Source of the DNA: Balneolales bacterium
Lineage (GTDB): Bacteria; Bacteroidota; Rhodothermia; Balneolales; Natronogracilivirgulaceae
Assembly: GCA_007132975.1 (NCBI GenBank)
Contig: SLNO01000042.1
Coordinates: 44,137 to 108,136 of the forward strand
Direction of reading: 5' to 3'
Length of the DNA stretch: 64,000 nt
Part shown: piece after piece, positions 17,691 through 25,346 of the stretch
Layout of the letters: every line of letters starts with the position of its first letter
How positions within the stretch are numbered: the first letter of the stretch is position 1
The notes under the pieces: generated by a model
What the model was told of the DNA's origin: nothing
Seen by the model: only the letters and a program-made list of their open reading frames with translations
The model's database searches: none
Position numbers and translations under genes: made by a program

Positions 17691-18488
17691 ATGAATTCTG
17701 AAAAAAGACTTTTACGAAGACAGCTGCGAAATCAGCACTTGAGGAGGAAATTCAGAAAACCAATCCCAAGGACCGTTGTTCCCAGTTTTTTTACGCTTAT
17801 GAACCTGTTTTGCGGTTTCGCGGCACTGGTTCAGATCTATGAGGGGAAACTTGAGTTCGGGGCATGGCTGATCGTAATCGCGGCCGTATTTGACTTGATG
17901 GATGGCTTTATGGCCCGGTTGGCCAATGCCAATACCGAATTTGGTATCGAACTGGATTCCCTGAGTGACATAGTTTCTTTTGGCGTTGCTCCCGCATTTT
18001 TGTTTTACAGCTTTTCGCTGCATGAAATGCTGTTTATTGGAATCATCATTTCCTCTTTTCCTGTACTATGCGGCGCGGTGAGGCTGGCACGCTTTAATGT
18101 AGATGCAAGGATTGAGGACCCGGGGTACTTCAAGGGCCTGCCGATTCCTGCCGTTGCAATGATGCTGGTGGCACTGTTTCTGATATTCCAGCCAAGTCCC
18201 GAATTATTTGAAGGATTCAAGTACGGTTTCAACAGCGTGATAGTCCCGGTTATCCTGCTTCTGTCTCTTCTTATGGTAAGCACGGTTCCATTTGACAAAA
18301 TACCCAAATTCAAAAAGCAGCACCTGCAGCAAAATCGTGGTAAAGTCTATCTGTTTATCTTTTATTTCATTGCCGTTGTGAGCCTCCAGGAGTATGGACT
18401 TATCCTGGTTTTCAGCATATTCATCGCAAAGGGTGTGATCGTTGCATTGGTGCGATTCTGGAAAGAGATCCACGAAGATCCCATCTGA
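17691..18488 (+). CDS. pssA: CDP-diacylglycerol--serine O-phosphatidyltransferase
   Basis: Forms phosphatidylserine from CDP-DAG and serine; its product is used by the Psd enzyme encoded just upstream. The CDP-alcohol phosphotransferase signature is complete: DG-FM-AR-(8)-G-IEL-D-SLS-D (about residues 66-88). Six to seven hydrophobic segments are visible. A basic N-terminal stretch (KRLLRRQLRNQHLRRKFRK) should face the cytoplasm. The protein has 265 aa. The gap to psd is 21 bp; it ends the dxr-rseP-psd-pssA group. Confidence 0.94.
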   Translation: MNSEKRLLRRQLRNQHLRRKFRKPIPRTVVPSFFTLMNLFCGFAALVQIYEGKLEFGAWLIVIAAVFDLMDGFMARLANANTEFGIELDSLSDIVSFGVAPAFLFYSFSLHEMLFIGIIISSFPVLCGAVRLARFNVDARIEDPGYFKGLPIPAVAMMLVALFLIFQPSPELFEGFKYGFNSVIVPVILLLSLLMVSTVPFDKIPKFKKQHLQQNRGKVYLFIFYFIAVVSLQEYGLILVFSIFIAKGVIVALVRFWKEIHEDPI

Positions 18489-18538
18489 TTTCAAGAAGAG
18501 ATGCGTGAGCCAAACGCTTTTGCAAAGGCATGCCTTCT

Positions 18539-19519
18539 TCAGAAGTAGTACTGGAGGCTCACTGCATGTGCCACACCAAAGCCGTCCTGGAACGGGAGAA
18601 AAGCGTAATTAAAGTAGAAATCACTTACGAATATGCCAGCCCCGAAACTGAACCTGCGCTGTGTATCCCCGGTGCGCAGACCTGTTCTAATGTCGATAAT
18701 GTTGGCGATGTTAACTTCAATTCCGGCATTCAGGTAACCGTCATCTTGTCCGATGATAGATCCGTCATCTGCCGATGAAACCTCATTGAGTGGAATATTG
18801 TAATCAGCGGTTACAGAAACCAGAAATGGAATCTCGTCATCTATTGCGGAAGTGGAAAACTGGAGCAGTTGTAAATCCGTGCCGAAACTGAGCATTGAGG
18901 GCAGTCGCGTCGCCGTTTCAGCCAGGTCCTGCATGGATCCAAGATTTCTCGCAGATGCGCCCAGGCGGAGCCTTTCATCCAACAGGGTGAGGCCAAGGCC
19001 TGCGTTCATGGCAAACCCGGAAGCATCTTGTTGGAAAAACTGTTCGTACAGATACATCCCGGTTACACCTAATGCCAGCGGACCAATACTCCGGGAATAC
19101 GCGCCTGCCAGGGAAAAGTAACGAACGGCAAAATATCCGTCCGGATTGGAAGTGGGCCCGCTTCGAAATGGGATGTCATCATTCAGTGAGGAGAGCAGTG
19201 CAACGCCAAAAGCCTGCTGGCCAGATTTATAGACCATTCCGGCAAAGCTGTTCTGAGTATCCGTGGCAGGCCAAAGCATGTAGGAAAGGGTAGCGCTGCT
19301 CCGTTTTTCAAGTGACAGCATGGCCGGGTTCAGGTAGATGGCAGAGGCTCCCGTCAGGGCTGCCGTGTGTCCGTCCGAGGCGCCCATGTTATGCGCAGAA
19401 GGCCCGACTAGCAGGAAATGCATTCCCGTCGATTCCCGCCCTTGAGCGGAGCTCGGCAGGGTAAAGGTATAAAGCGCAACCAAAATGAGTGCCGAGATAA
19501 ACCGGGGAAGTGATTTCAT
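18539..19519 (-). CDS. PorV/PorQ-family outer-membrane protein
   Basis: The signal peptide (FISALILVALYTFTLPSSAQG) is followed by SAHNMGASDGHTAALTGASAIYLNPAML, the start seen in PorV/PorQ and FadL-like proteins of Bacteroidota, then amphipathic strands and a C-terminal aromatic (LQYYF). PorV acts as a shuttle of the type IX secretion system, PorQ in related anchoring; which of them this is cannot be settled here. It has 326 aa. Its start codon ATG-AAA is formed by the terminal TTTCAT of the first copy of the 97-bp repeat. A second PorV-like gene lies upstream on the same strand. Confidence 0.78.
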   Translation of the reverse strand: MKSLPRFISALILVALYTFTLPSSAQGRESTGMHFLLVGPSAHNMGASDGHTAALTGASAIYLNPAMLSLEKRSSATLSYMLWPATDTQNSFAGMVYKSGQQAFGVALLSSLNDDIPFRSGPTSNPDGYFAVRYFSLAGAYSRSIGPLALGVTGMYLYEQFFQQDASGFAMNAGLGLTLLDERLRLGASARNLGSMQDLAETATRLPSMLSFGTDLQLLQFSTSAIDDEIPFLVSVTADYNIPLNEVSSADDGSIIGQDDGYLNAGIEVNIANIIDIRTGLRTGDTQRRFSFGAGIFVSDFYFNYAFLPFQDGFGVAHAVSLQYYF

Positions 19520-19611
19520 GTGTTAAAACTTTGGATTGCTAAGGCCACATGGAATGACCATGACGTTTTTATCATACTCCTGTGTGACCGGGAGATGCCC
19601 GGTCATGGACA
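19515..19611 (+). repeat. Dispersed repeat, copy 1 (tandem with copy 2)
   Basis: About 97 bp, starting TTTCATGTGTTAAAACTT and ending GGTCATGGACA just before the TTTCAT of copy 2. It holds ATGACCATGAC paired at 10 of 11 bases with GTCATGGACAT, and a perfect hairpin GACCGGG-AGATG-CCCGGTC. On the minus strand, CACAGGAGTATG opens a 19-codon frame whose TGA overlaps the ATG of the downstream PorV-like gene. Confidence 0.85.
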
Positions 19612-19714
19612 TTTCATGTGTTTAAAAATTTTGGATTCATATCGTCACATAGAATGACCATGACACTTTTAACCATGCTCTTGTGTGACCGGGCTACGGT
19701 CATGGTCATTTCAT
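19612..19714 (+). repeat. Dispersed repeat, copy 2
   Basis: Direct tandem neighbour of copy 1, about 97 bp plus the closing TTTCAT. The inverted repeat ATGACCATGAC / GTCATGGTCAT is perfect here (11 bp). The inner hairpin is GACCG-GGCTA-CGGTC, shorter than in copy 1 but still paired. It sits between the stop of one PorV-like gene and the start of the next. Confidence 0.85.
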
Positions 19715-19742
19715 CTGCAGATATTCGGTTGGTTTCATGATT

Positions 19743-20855
19743 CTAAAGGAAAAGCCTGAGCGTGAGAACATGCATACCGGCAATGCCCATTGGCTCCCTT
19801 ACAAAAGCATAATCTATAGATGGACGCATCGCATCATAAGGAAGATGTACCGAAAAGCCGGCACTTAATTTATGGGTCTCGGCAACGTAGTCCAAATCCA
19901 TGATCTCCCACCCCCCACGTACCGTGAGGCGCTCGTGGGCATGCCATGCCGCACCTATTCGAAACAACTGGCTGCTGGTCGTGACATCATCAAGTCGGGA
20001 TGTGTTACGGGGGGGAACAACCCCACCTGCATGAACTCTTTCAATTATCTCAGACTCTTGCCTTTGCACTTCGTATTCACTGCTTACAATCAGCCCGAGA
20101 TCAGGCAGCGCATACGAGCTGCTGAACCGGAAACGAACCGGTATGGGGTCGCTTCGACTGCGTCCGCCAAGCGTGCCGTAAAGCGGGTTGGTGTTCCAAG
20201 TGTAAGAAGAGATTAGATCCTGTACAGCCAGACCGATACGCCAGTTCCGGACCGGTTCTGCAATCAATCCTATATCAAAACCTGCTCCTGTCGCATTGTC
20301 TATATCGTCAAAAAAGCTGGCGTAGTGGAGTTTTGCGGATATGCCAAGATGAACGCGTGGACTCAAGCTGATTCCAAATGCTGCAAAAAGTTGAAATTCG
20401 TGGGTGGACAGCATCTCGGTGTGGTATCCGCTGGATGTACGTCCGTCGATATCGTACACGTTGGCATTCAGAAGGCCGATATTCAGCCCGGCGCTTGGTG
20501 GCAGGGGAAATGTGACATTCAGGGAGTGCAGGCTACGGTCGAAGGACATGAGAGCCGTTCCGAGATCGATCTGGTTCCCGGTAGCAAAGGCGGCAAGCGC
20601 AGGATTGTAATGTGAAAAAACACCTTCCTGAGTAACCGTACCCATGGCATTGCCCATGGCCATACCCCTTGCCCCGAAGCCCATGCGAGTGTAGGCAGCA
20701 CTGAATCCACCGCTTTGTGCCAGCGTATCCTGAACAGGAATCCAGGCAATGATAACAACCCAAAGCGCAGTCCTGATGGACTTTCCAACTTTGCGGCCAA
20801 ATCCAGCAGAACTGCCGTAATCTGAGGTCTTTTGCTTTACAACTGCCATAATCAT
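19743..20855 (-). CDS. PorV/PorQ-family outer-membrane protein
   Basis: After a long basic N-terminus, a signal-like segment (RTALWVVIIAWIPVQDTLAQ) leads into YTRMGFGARGMAMGNAMGTVTQEGVFSHYNPALAAF, the hallmark beginning of PorV-like proteins. A barrel-like body follows, ending HVLTLRLFL. It has 370 aa. The start overlaps the stop of the propeller gene (ATGA), so it is coupled to it; MAVVKQKT two codons later is an alternative start. Together with the lipoprotein and propeller it forms a three-gene unit. Confidence 0.78.
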   Translation of the reverse strand: MIMAVVKQKTSDYGSSAGFGRKVGKSIRTALWVVIIAWIPVQDTLAQSGGFSAAYTRMGFGARGMAMGNAMGTVTQEGVFSHYNPALAAFATGNQIDLGTALMSFDRSLHSLNVTFPLPPSAGLNIGLLNANVYDIDGRTSSGYHTEMLSTHEFQLFAAFGISLSPRVHLGISAKLHYASFFDDIDNATGAGFDIGLIAEPVRNWRIGLAVQDLISSYTWNTNPLYGTLGGRSRSDPIPVRFRFSSSYALPDLGLIVSSEYEVQRQESEIIERVHAGGVVPPRNTSRLDDVTTSSQLFRIGAAWHAHERLTVRGGWEIMDLDYVAETHKLSAGFSVHLPYDAMRPSIDYAFVREPMGIAGMHVLTLRLFL

Positions 20856-22411
20856 TCCAGTAGAAGTATTTTGCCAACAGTTCTGCGGTCACCTGAATCC
20901 ACCTCGTAAAAAACGGTGCCGTTGGCAACCTTGCGGCCTTGCTGGTCGGTGCCGTCCCACACCGCTTCATAAGTACCGGTTTCCAGTTCCCGTTTGTCGT
21001 CAAGTATCCTTATGAGATTCATTCCGAAATCGTACAGCCTCACGGTGACGGCAGAAGCGTTGCGGTTTTCAAATTTTATGCGCACAAGATCATGCTGGCG
21101 CGGCGAAAACGGATTAGGGTAGGCATAGGAACGGACACTGGGAGCGTCGTCCTGGTATCTGTTTTTGCCGTCAAGCGGAAAATCCACCCGGGAGATTTCC
21201 CAGCTCTGCCCATTGTCGGCCGTTGATGCAAGACCGTCGCTTGTTCCGATCCAGACCCTGCCAGCTGCTTTGCTGACCGCATAGTATGTGGTCCCGGGTT
21301 TCATCAACGTATTGGCACTACGAACCTGGCGTATCTGGCGCCAGGAATCACCGTTGCCGGTGCTAATGAATACGCCGTTGTTCCCGGCTGCAAAAATTGT
21401 TTCCCCGTCAAAACCGATATCATACAGGCGTTCCCCGGCGAGATGCTGCTCAAATGTGACCCCGCCGTCCCTGGTGACCACGATTCCTTCGATATCCTCT
21501 CCCGAGATGGCTGTCCAGTTTGTCATCCAGACCGCACCATCGTGCGGGTTTTCACGGATGGATGTGATCCAGTTGCCCAGGAGCCCGTCCGGCCTGCCCG
21601 CCTGTCGGATGTGCCGCCAACGGATGCTGTCAGCCGGGGCGGAGAGCGCATTGTCCGATACGTTGAGTCCACCCGCTGTTCCGGCATACACGTTGCCGTC
21701 GCTGCCGATGAGCACGGAAAAGCCGAGAAAATTCAGGAAGTCGTTGGTCTGGCCGTCTCCGCGCGGATCGATCCGGAAGTTGTAGGTTTCCTCCGGGTCA
21801 AGTTCGTCCAGACTGAAAGGAGGAAGCACGATCCGTTCCCACGACTGACCAAAGTCGGTACTCCTGCGGATGCCGGAAGCCCATCCGGCAAAGAAGATGA
21901 CATCGTTTTTGAAGTCGACCATGTAGGGTGGTGACTGCTGCGGGACAATTACGGGGATAATCTCAAGATCCTGCCCGCCGTATCGTATGGTGTTTGCTTC
22001 CGGTTGGTCCAGTGTGCGCGAGGTGTCGATCAGCTCCCAGTTGAGTCCTCCGTCGGTCGTGATGTAGAAGCCCATTTGTGCCTGAACGGATTCCTCACCG
22101 ACAACCTGTGAGTATCCGATGCCCGCTACAACGGTATCCGGGGCAAGGGCGATTGAAAACAGTCGTCCACGACCATCTGTCACGGAGTCGGCACCCTCCG
22201 CAAGGCGCCATTCCAACTCGTTGGCAATGTTGTAGTTCATGCGCGGACCGATCCACAACGTATCACCAAGAGAGCCCATGTTGGAAATCGAATTCTGGGA
22301 AATGGAATTGAACTGAGGGGGTGGAAGCGGTCCCGGCATGATCTGCGCCTGCGTCGGCAGAACGGGCAGCATTAACAGGAAAATTGGCAGCAAGAATGAT
22401 AAGAATCTCAT
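20852..22411 (-). CDS. Secreted beta-propeller protein with C-terminal type IX-like sorting/FlgD domain
   Basis: A clear signal peptide (LLPIFLLMLPVLPTQAQ) precedes about 400 residues with BNR/Asp-box-like units (TDGGLNWELI, STDFGQSWERI, STGNGDSWRQI, TADNGQSWEIS), as in sialidase or photosystem-assembly-type propellers. The last 90 residues begin SYAYPNPFSP and end GKILLLE, the pattern of FlgD-like / T9SS type A C-terminal domains of Bacteroidota secreted proteins. The enzymatic role, if any, is unknown; no sialidase catalytic set is evident. It has 519 aa. It overlaps both neighbours by 4 bp, so the trio should be translated together. Confidence 0.8.
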   Translation of the reverse strand: MRFLSFLLPIFLLMLPVLPTQAQIMPGPLPPPQFNSISQNSISNMGSLGDTLWIGPRMNYNIANELEWRLAEGADSVTDGRGRLFSIALAPDTVVAGIGYSQVVGEESVQAQMGFYITTDGGLNWELIDTSRTLDQPEANTIRYGGQDLEIIPVIVPQQSPPYMVDFKNDVIFFAGWASGIRRSTDFGQSWERIVLPPFSLDELDPEETYNFRIDPRGDGQTNDFLNFLGFSVLIGSDGNVYAGTAGGLNVSDNALSAPADSIRWRHIRQAGRPDGLLGNWITSIRENPHDGAVWMTNWTAISGEDIEGIVVTRDGGVTFEQHLAGERLYDIGFDGETIFAAGNNGVFISTGNGDSWRQIRQVRSANTLMKPGTTYYAVSKAAGRVWIGTSDGLASTADNGQSWEISRVDFPLDGKNRYQDDAPSVRSYAYPNPFSPRQHDLVRIKFENRNASAVTVRLYDFGMNLIRILDDKRELETGTYEAVWDGTDQQGRKVANGTVFYEVDSGDRRTVGKILLLE

Positions 22412-23208
22412 CGGGTAATGATCAATGTAGAGCTGAGGGTGTCACTGACGGTGCCGGCAATGTCAACGGCATGCACTTCGATCCGGTAGTTTTCTGGGGA
22501 GTTGCCGGAATTGATGCTGAAATCCTGCTCGTAGAGTCGGAAGGGTGGCACACTGTCTTCTTCTGCACCGGCATTGCGCATGTTCGATGCAAAAATCCGG
22601 TCACCGGAACGGTCGAAAAGTTCCAGGCGCACTATGTTGATGTAATCCAGTGCGATGGTGTGCGTAACCCAGGCGGAGATGGTGAACCGGTTCTCCGGTT
22701 CGCCAGGCATGGGAATAACAACGGCCTCCGGATGGATGATATCCAGTATTTCAGGCCTTCCGGTATCGATACCGCGGACAGTTATCGTGGATTCCACCCG
22801 GTCGTATATGGTGCCGTCAGGCGACAAGGGATACACATAGACTACCAGGTTTTCGAAGCGGTTGGTATTCATCAAGAGCTCAAGTGACCCTGTAAACCGG
22901 CCGGCACCGTCCGTGCTGGCTTCAAGCGTATCGCTGATACGAACCTCTCTGTCTCGTATTCCGGCAATTTCAGTTACAATTTGATAGTCATCGCTTATAT
23001 TGCTGCGAACTTGAACCTCAAAGATAACGAGGGTATCGCCGATTCCGTCATCGGCAGAGAACTGCAACTCGGATGGTGTGATCTGGAAATCGGAAATGGA
23101 GGGACGCTCGGCAATGGGGTTTGCAGGTCCGCTGGTCTCGTCGCATGAGGCGAGTCCGAGTGCCAACACAAGGAACAGCAGGGAAATGTACCGGAAATAT
23201 TGTCTCAA
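22408..23208 (-). CDS. Putative surface lipoprotein
   Basis: The N-terminus (FRYISLLFLVLALGLASCDE) has a lipobox LASC with Cys at residue 21. The rest (266 aa) is beta-rich and looks like two or three Ig/cadherin-like folds (ISDFQITPSELQFSADDGIGDTLVIFEV; PEILDIIHPEAVVIP; YRIEVHAVDIAGTVSDTLSSTLIIT). I do not recognise a named family. It heads the lipoprotein-propeller-PorV unit and overlaps the propeller start by 4 bp (ATGA), so it may be a partner of the secreted propeller at the cell surface. Confidence 0.72.
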   Translation of the reverse strand: MRQYFRYISLLFLVLALGLASCDETSGPANPIAERPSISDFQITPSELQFSADDGIGDTLVIFEVQVRSNISDDYQIVTEIAGIRDREVRISDTLEASTDGAGRFTGSLELLMNTNRFENLVVYVYPLSPDGTIYDRVESTITVRGIDTGRPEILDIIHPEAVVIPMPGEPENRFTISAWVTHTIALDYINIVRLELFDRSGDRIFASNMRNAGAEEDSVPPFRLYEQDFSINSGNSPENYRIEVHAVDIAGTVSDTLSSTLIITR

Positions 23209-23416
23209 AACAGGGCTGAAGCTGGGTGGATATTCTTGAAGTAACGTCTTACGAACAGTAGAATTATATCATGCAATCTGTTTTGAGCATTTTTATTGCT
23301 TGTGGACAATCATCAATATTAGCTCTTGCACAATTGAATGTCAACTGGCAGGCTGTATTGTTACGTTGCAGCTGGCACATTAGCCAGGCAGGAAGGACAC
23401 CCGTTCACTTTTATTG

Positions 23417-23428
23417 CCGGCATGCCGG
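23417..23428. promoter_or_regulatory. 12-bp perfect palindrome upstream of trp promoter
   Basis: CCGGCATGCCGG lies 17 bp upstream of the predicted -33 TTG of the trp operon, in the 237-bp stretch after the lipoprotein start. It may be a regulator-binding site. Otherwise this stretch (23209-23445) shows only a chance ORF. Confidence 0.35.
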
Positions 23429-23445
23429 ACATTGTGAAAAAAACG

Positions 23446-23476
23446 TTGCATCGTGAAAAAAACTTGATTACATTTG
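23446..23476 (+). promoter_or_regulatory. Predicted trp operon promoter
   Basis: TTG at 23446 is followed after 20 nt by TACATTTG, a perfect Bacteroidota -7 element. Transcription should start near 23481-23484, that is at or next to the leader-peptide ATG, so the leader mRNA may be leaderless. Confidence 0.6.
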
Positions 23477-23481
23477 CGCTC

Positions 23482-23535
23482 ATGTTTAACAGAAACACAC
23501 ATATTTCGAATTGGTGGTGGTGGCCTTTCTGCTGA
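23482..23535 (+). CDS. trpL: trp operon leader peptide
   Basis: A 17-residue peptide, MFNRNTHISNWWWWPFC, with four consecutive Trp codons (23512-23523) shortly before the stop. Its stop TGA lies inside the 5' arm of the antiterminator hairpin. Scarce charged tRNA-Trp should stall ribosomes on the WWWW run; adequate supply lets them reach the stop and cover that arm. It is too short to appear in its true form in the ORF track, where it is the tail of a 65-aa chance ORF (23338-23535). The composition and location make a chance occurrence very unlikely. Confidence 0.9.
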   Translation: MFNRNTHISNWWWWPFC

Positions 23536-23622
23536 AAGCGGATAGTTACCCGTGTGTGTACTGTATAGACAACCGAGTTTTCTTCAACCCGCTTTCAGAT
23601 ATCTGGATGCGGGTTTTTTTTT
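23532..23622 (+). promoter_or_regulatory. trp attenuator (antiterminator / terminator switch)
   Basis: Two exclusive pairings are visible. CTGAAAGCGG (23532-23541) pairs perfectly with CCGCTTTCAG (23589-23598), the antiterminator. AACCCGC (23586-23592) pairs with GCGGGTT (23609-23615) followed by about nine T residues, the intrinsic terminator. The shared CCGC means only one can form. A ribosome at the leader stop would mask the first arm and favour the terminator; a ribosome stalled at the Trp codons would leave it free. Confidence 0.88.
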
Positions 23623-23677
23623 GCAAAGCGTATCCAGTCCATGTCCGAAAGAAAAAGCAAGTGAATGACTTCAGACC

Positions 23678-25222
23678 ATGAACTCAGAAACCTTTAAACA
23701 ACTGGCGAAACGCTACACGGCCATACCCGTGTATCGGGTGATGATGGCCGATACGGTCACGCCCGTGTCGCTGTTCCTTAAAGTAAGGGAGCAGGGGCAT
23801 TACCCATTTCTGCTTGAATCGGTGGAAGGTGGCGAACAACTGGCCAGATATTCATTTATCGGCCGGAATCCTTACCAGGTCCTTCGTTTTCAAGGTGGCA
23901 GGGTTACCCTGGAGACACTCCGCAAAAATGGTCATAATCGTTCACGCGTCGACGATTACCAGGAAAATGCGAGCGGCTCCATGAATATCCCTGAAGAGGC
24001 CGCGCAGGGAGAGCAGGAGCTTGACGATTCCTATTTTGATGCGCTCCGCCGCCTGTGCCACAAATATGAAGAGCCGGAGATACCTGATTTGCCGCGTTTG
24101 ACAGGAGGAGCAGTCGGTTTTTCAGCCTACGATACCATACGGCAGGTAGAACACCTCCCGGACGTCCCGCCGGACGACCTGAACCTGCCTGAAGCCCTGT
24201 GGGGATTTTACGACGAGGTTTTTGCTATCGACCATGTCAAGCACCGGGTTGTGCTCATTCATACCGTTTTTACAGATACTGACCAGGACCATGACATGCA
24301 GTTTCGGAATGCCATGGTTTGCCTGGACGATATGGAGAGGATAATGAAGCAACCAGTTCCAGATGGTGACGGATACCGCCGCACCTCTGAGCGGCTTGAG
24401 AGCAATGTTACACGCGAGGAGTTTCACAAAAACGTGGATAAAGCCCGGGAATACATCCACGCAGGGGATATTTTCCAGGTTGTTCTTTCTCAAAGGTTTG
24501 AGAGCCGGTTTTCCGGCGACCGTTTCATGCTCTACCGGGCCCTGCGCATGGTAAACCCGTCACCCTATCTTTTCTACCTGGATTTTGACGACTTTGCCCT
24601 GGTTGGCTCCTCGCCGGAAGTGCTGGTCCAGGTGCAGGATGGTACCGTCCGTCTGCTTCCTATTGCCGGTACGCGTCCGCGCGGCGGCACCACTGAGGAA
24701 GACCTGGCGCTGGAAAAGGACCTCATGTCGGATCCCAAGGAGCTGGCCGAGCATATTATGCTGGTAGATCTTGGAAGGAACGACCTGTCGCGCGTTTGCC
24801 GTCCCAATTCAGTCAAGGTCACACGCGACCGGGTTGTTGACCGTTACTCCCATGTGATGCACATCGTTTCCGATGTAAGTGGACGTCTGGCTGATGGAAT
24901 GACCGCTGTGGATGCTCTCCAGAACTGCTTTCCGGCCGGCACGGTATCCGGCGCCCCCAAAGTGCGTGCCATGGAGATCATCGATGAGATGGAGGTAACC
25001 AAGCGGGGGCCATATGCCGGTGCGGTGGGATACTTTGACTTTTCCGGCAACATGGACACCTGTATTGCCATCCGCACCATGATAGTCACCGGAGACACCA
25101 TCTACATCCAGGCGGGTGCCGGCATTGTGGCCGACAGCAACCCCGACCTTGAATACGACGAAACGGTTAACAAGGCACGGGCACTGGTCGAAGCGCTTGG
25201 TATCGCACTTCAGCTGGAGTGA
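23678..25222 (+). CDS. trpE: Anthranilate synthase component I
   Basis: Converts chorismate to anthranilate using ammonia from TrpG. The N-terminal regulatory region holds FLLESVEGGEQLARYSFIGRNP, where the LLES element is linked to tryptophan feedback inhibition. The chorismate-binding half shows the family blocks YIHAGDIFQVVLSQRF, PSPYLFYLDF, PIAGTRPRG, LVDLGRNDLSRV, FPAGTVSGAPKVRAMEII and IQAGAGIVADSNPDLEY. The protein has 514 aa. It is the first structural gene after the attenuator, 56 bp past its T-run. Confidence 0.97.
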   Translation: MNSETFKQLAKRYTAIPVYRVMMADTVTPVSLFLKVREQGHYPFLLESVEGGEQLARYSFIGRNPYQVLRFQGGRVTLETLRKNGHNRSRVDDYQENASGSMNIPEEAAQGEQELDDSYFDALRRLCHKYEEPEIPDLPRLTGGAVGFSAYDTIRQVEHLPDVPPDDLNLPEALWGFYDEVFAIDHVKHRVVLIHTVFTDTDQDHDMQFRNAMVCLDDMERIMKQPVPDGDGYRRTSERLESNVTREEFHKNVDKAREYIHAGDIFQVVLSQRFESRFSGDRFMLYRALRMVNPSPYLFYLDFDDFALVGSSPEVLVQVQDGTVRLLPIAGTRPRGGTTEEDLALEKDLMSDPKELAEHIMLVDLGRNDLSRVCRPNSVKVTRDRVVDRYSHVMHIVSDVSGRLADGMTAVDALQNCFPAGTVSGAPKVRAMEIIDEMEVTKRGPYAGAVGYFDFSGNMDTCIAIRTMIVTGDTIYIQAGAGIVADSNPDLEYDETVNKARALVEALGIALQLE

Positions 25223-25346
25223 GGCGATGAATCCGCTTGACAACGAAAGTGCGACACAACGCTTCCCAGACTGTCCAATTAATAGATTATTAGGCAGTAT
25301 GTAATTGACATTACCAAATAACAATAAACTGTATTTCATAACGAAT

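Noticed and set aside
23338-23535. 65-aa ORF ending in the Trp run
   Set aside because: Only the last 17 codons make sense as a leader; the predicted promoter lies downstream of this ORF start.
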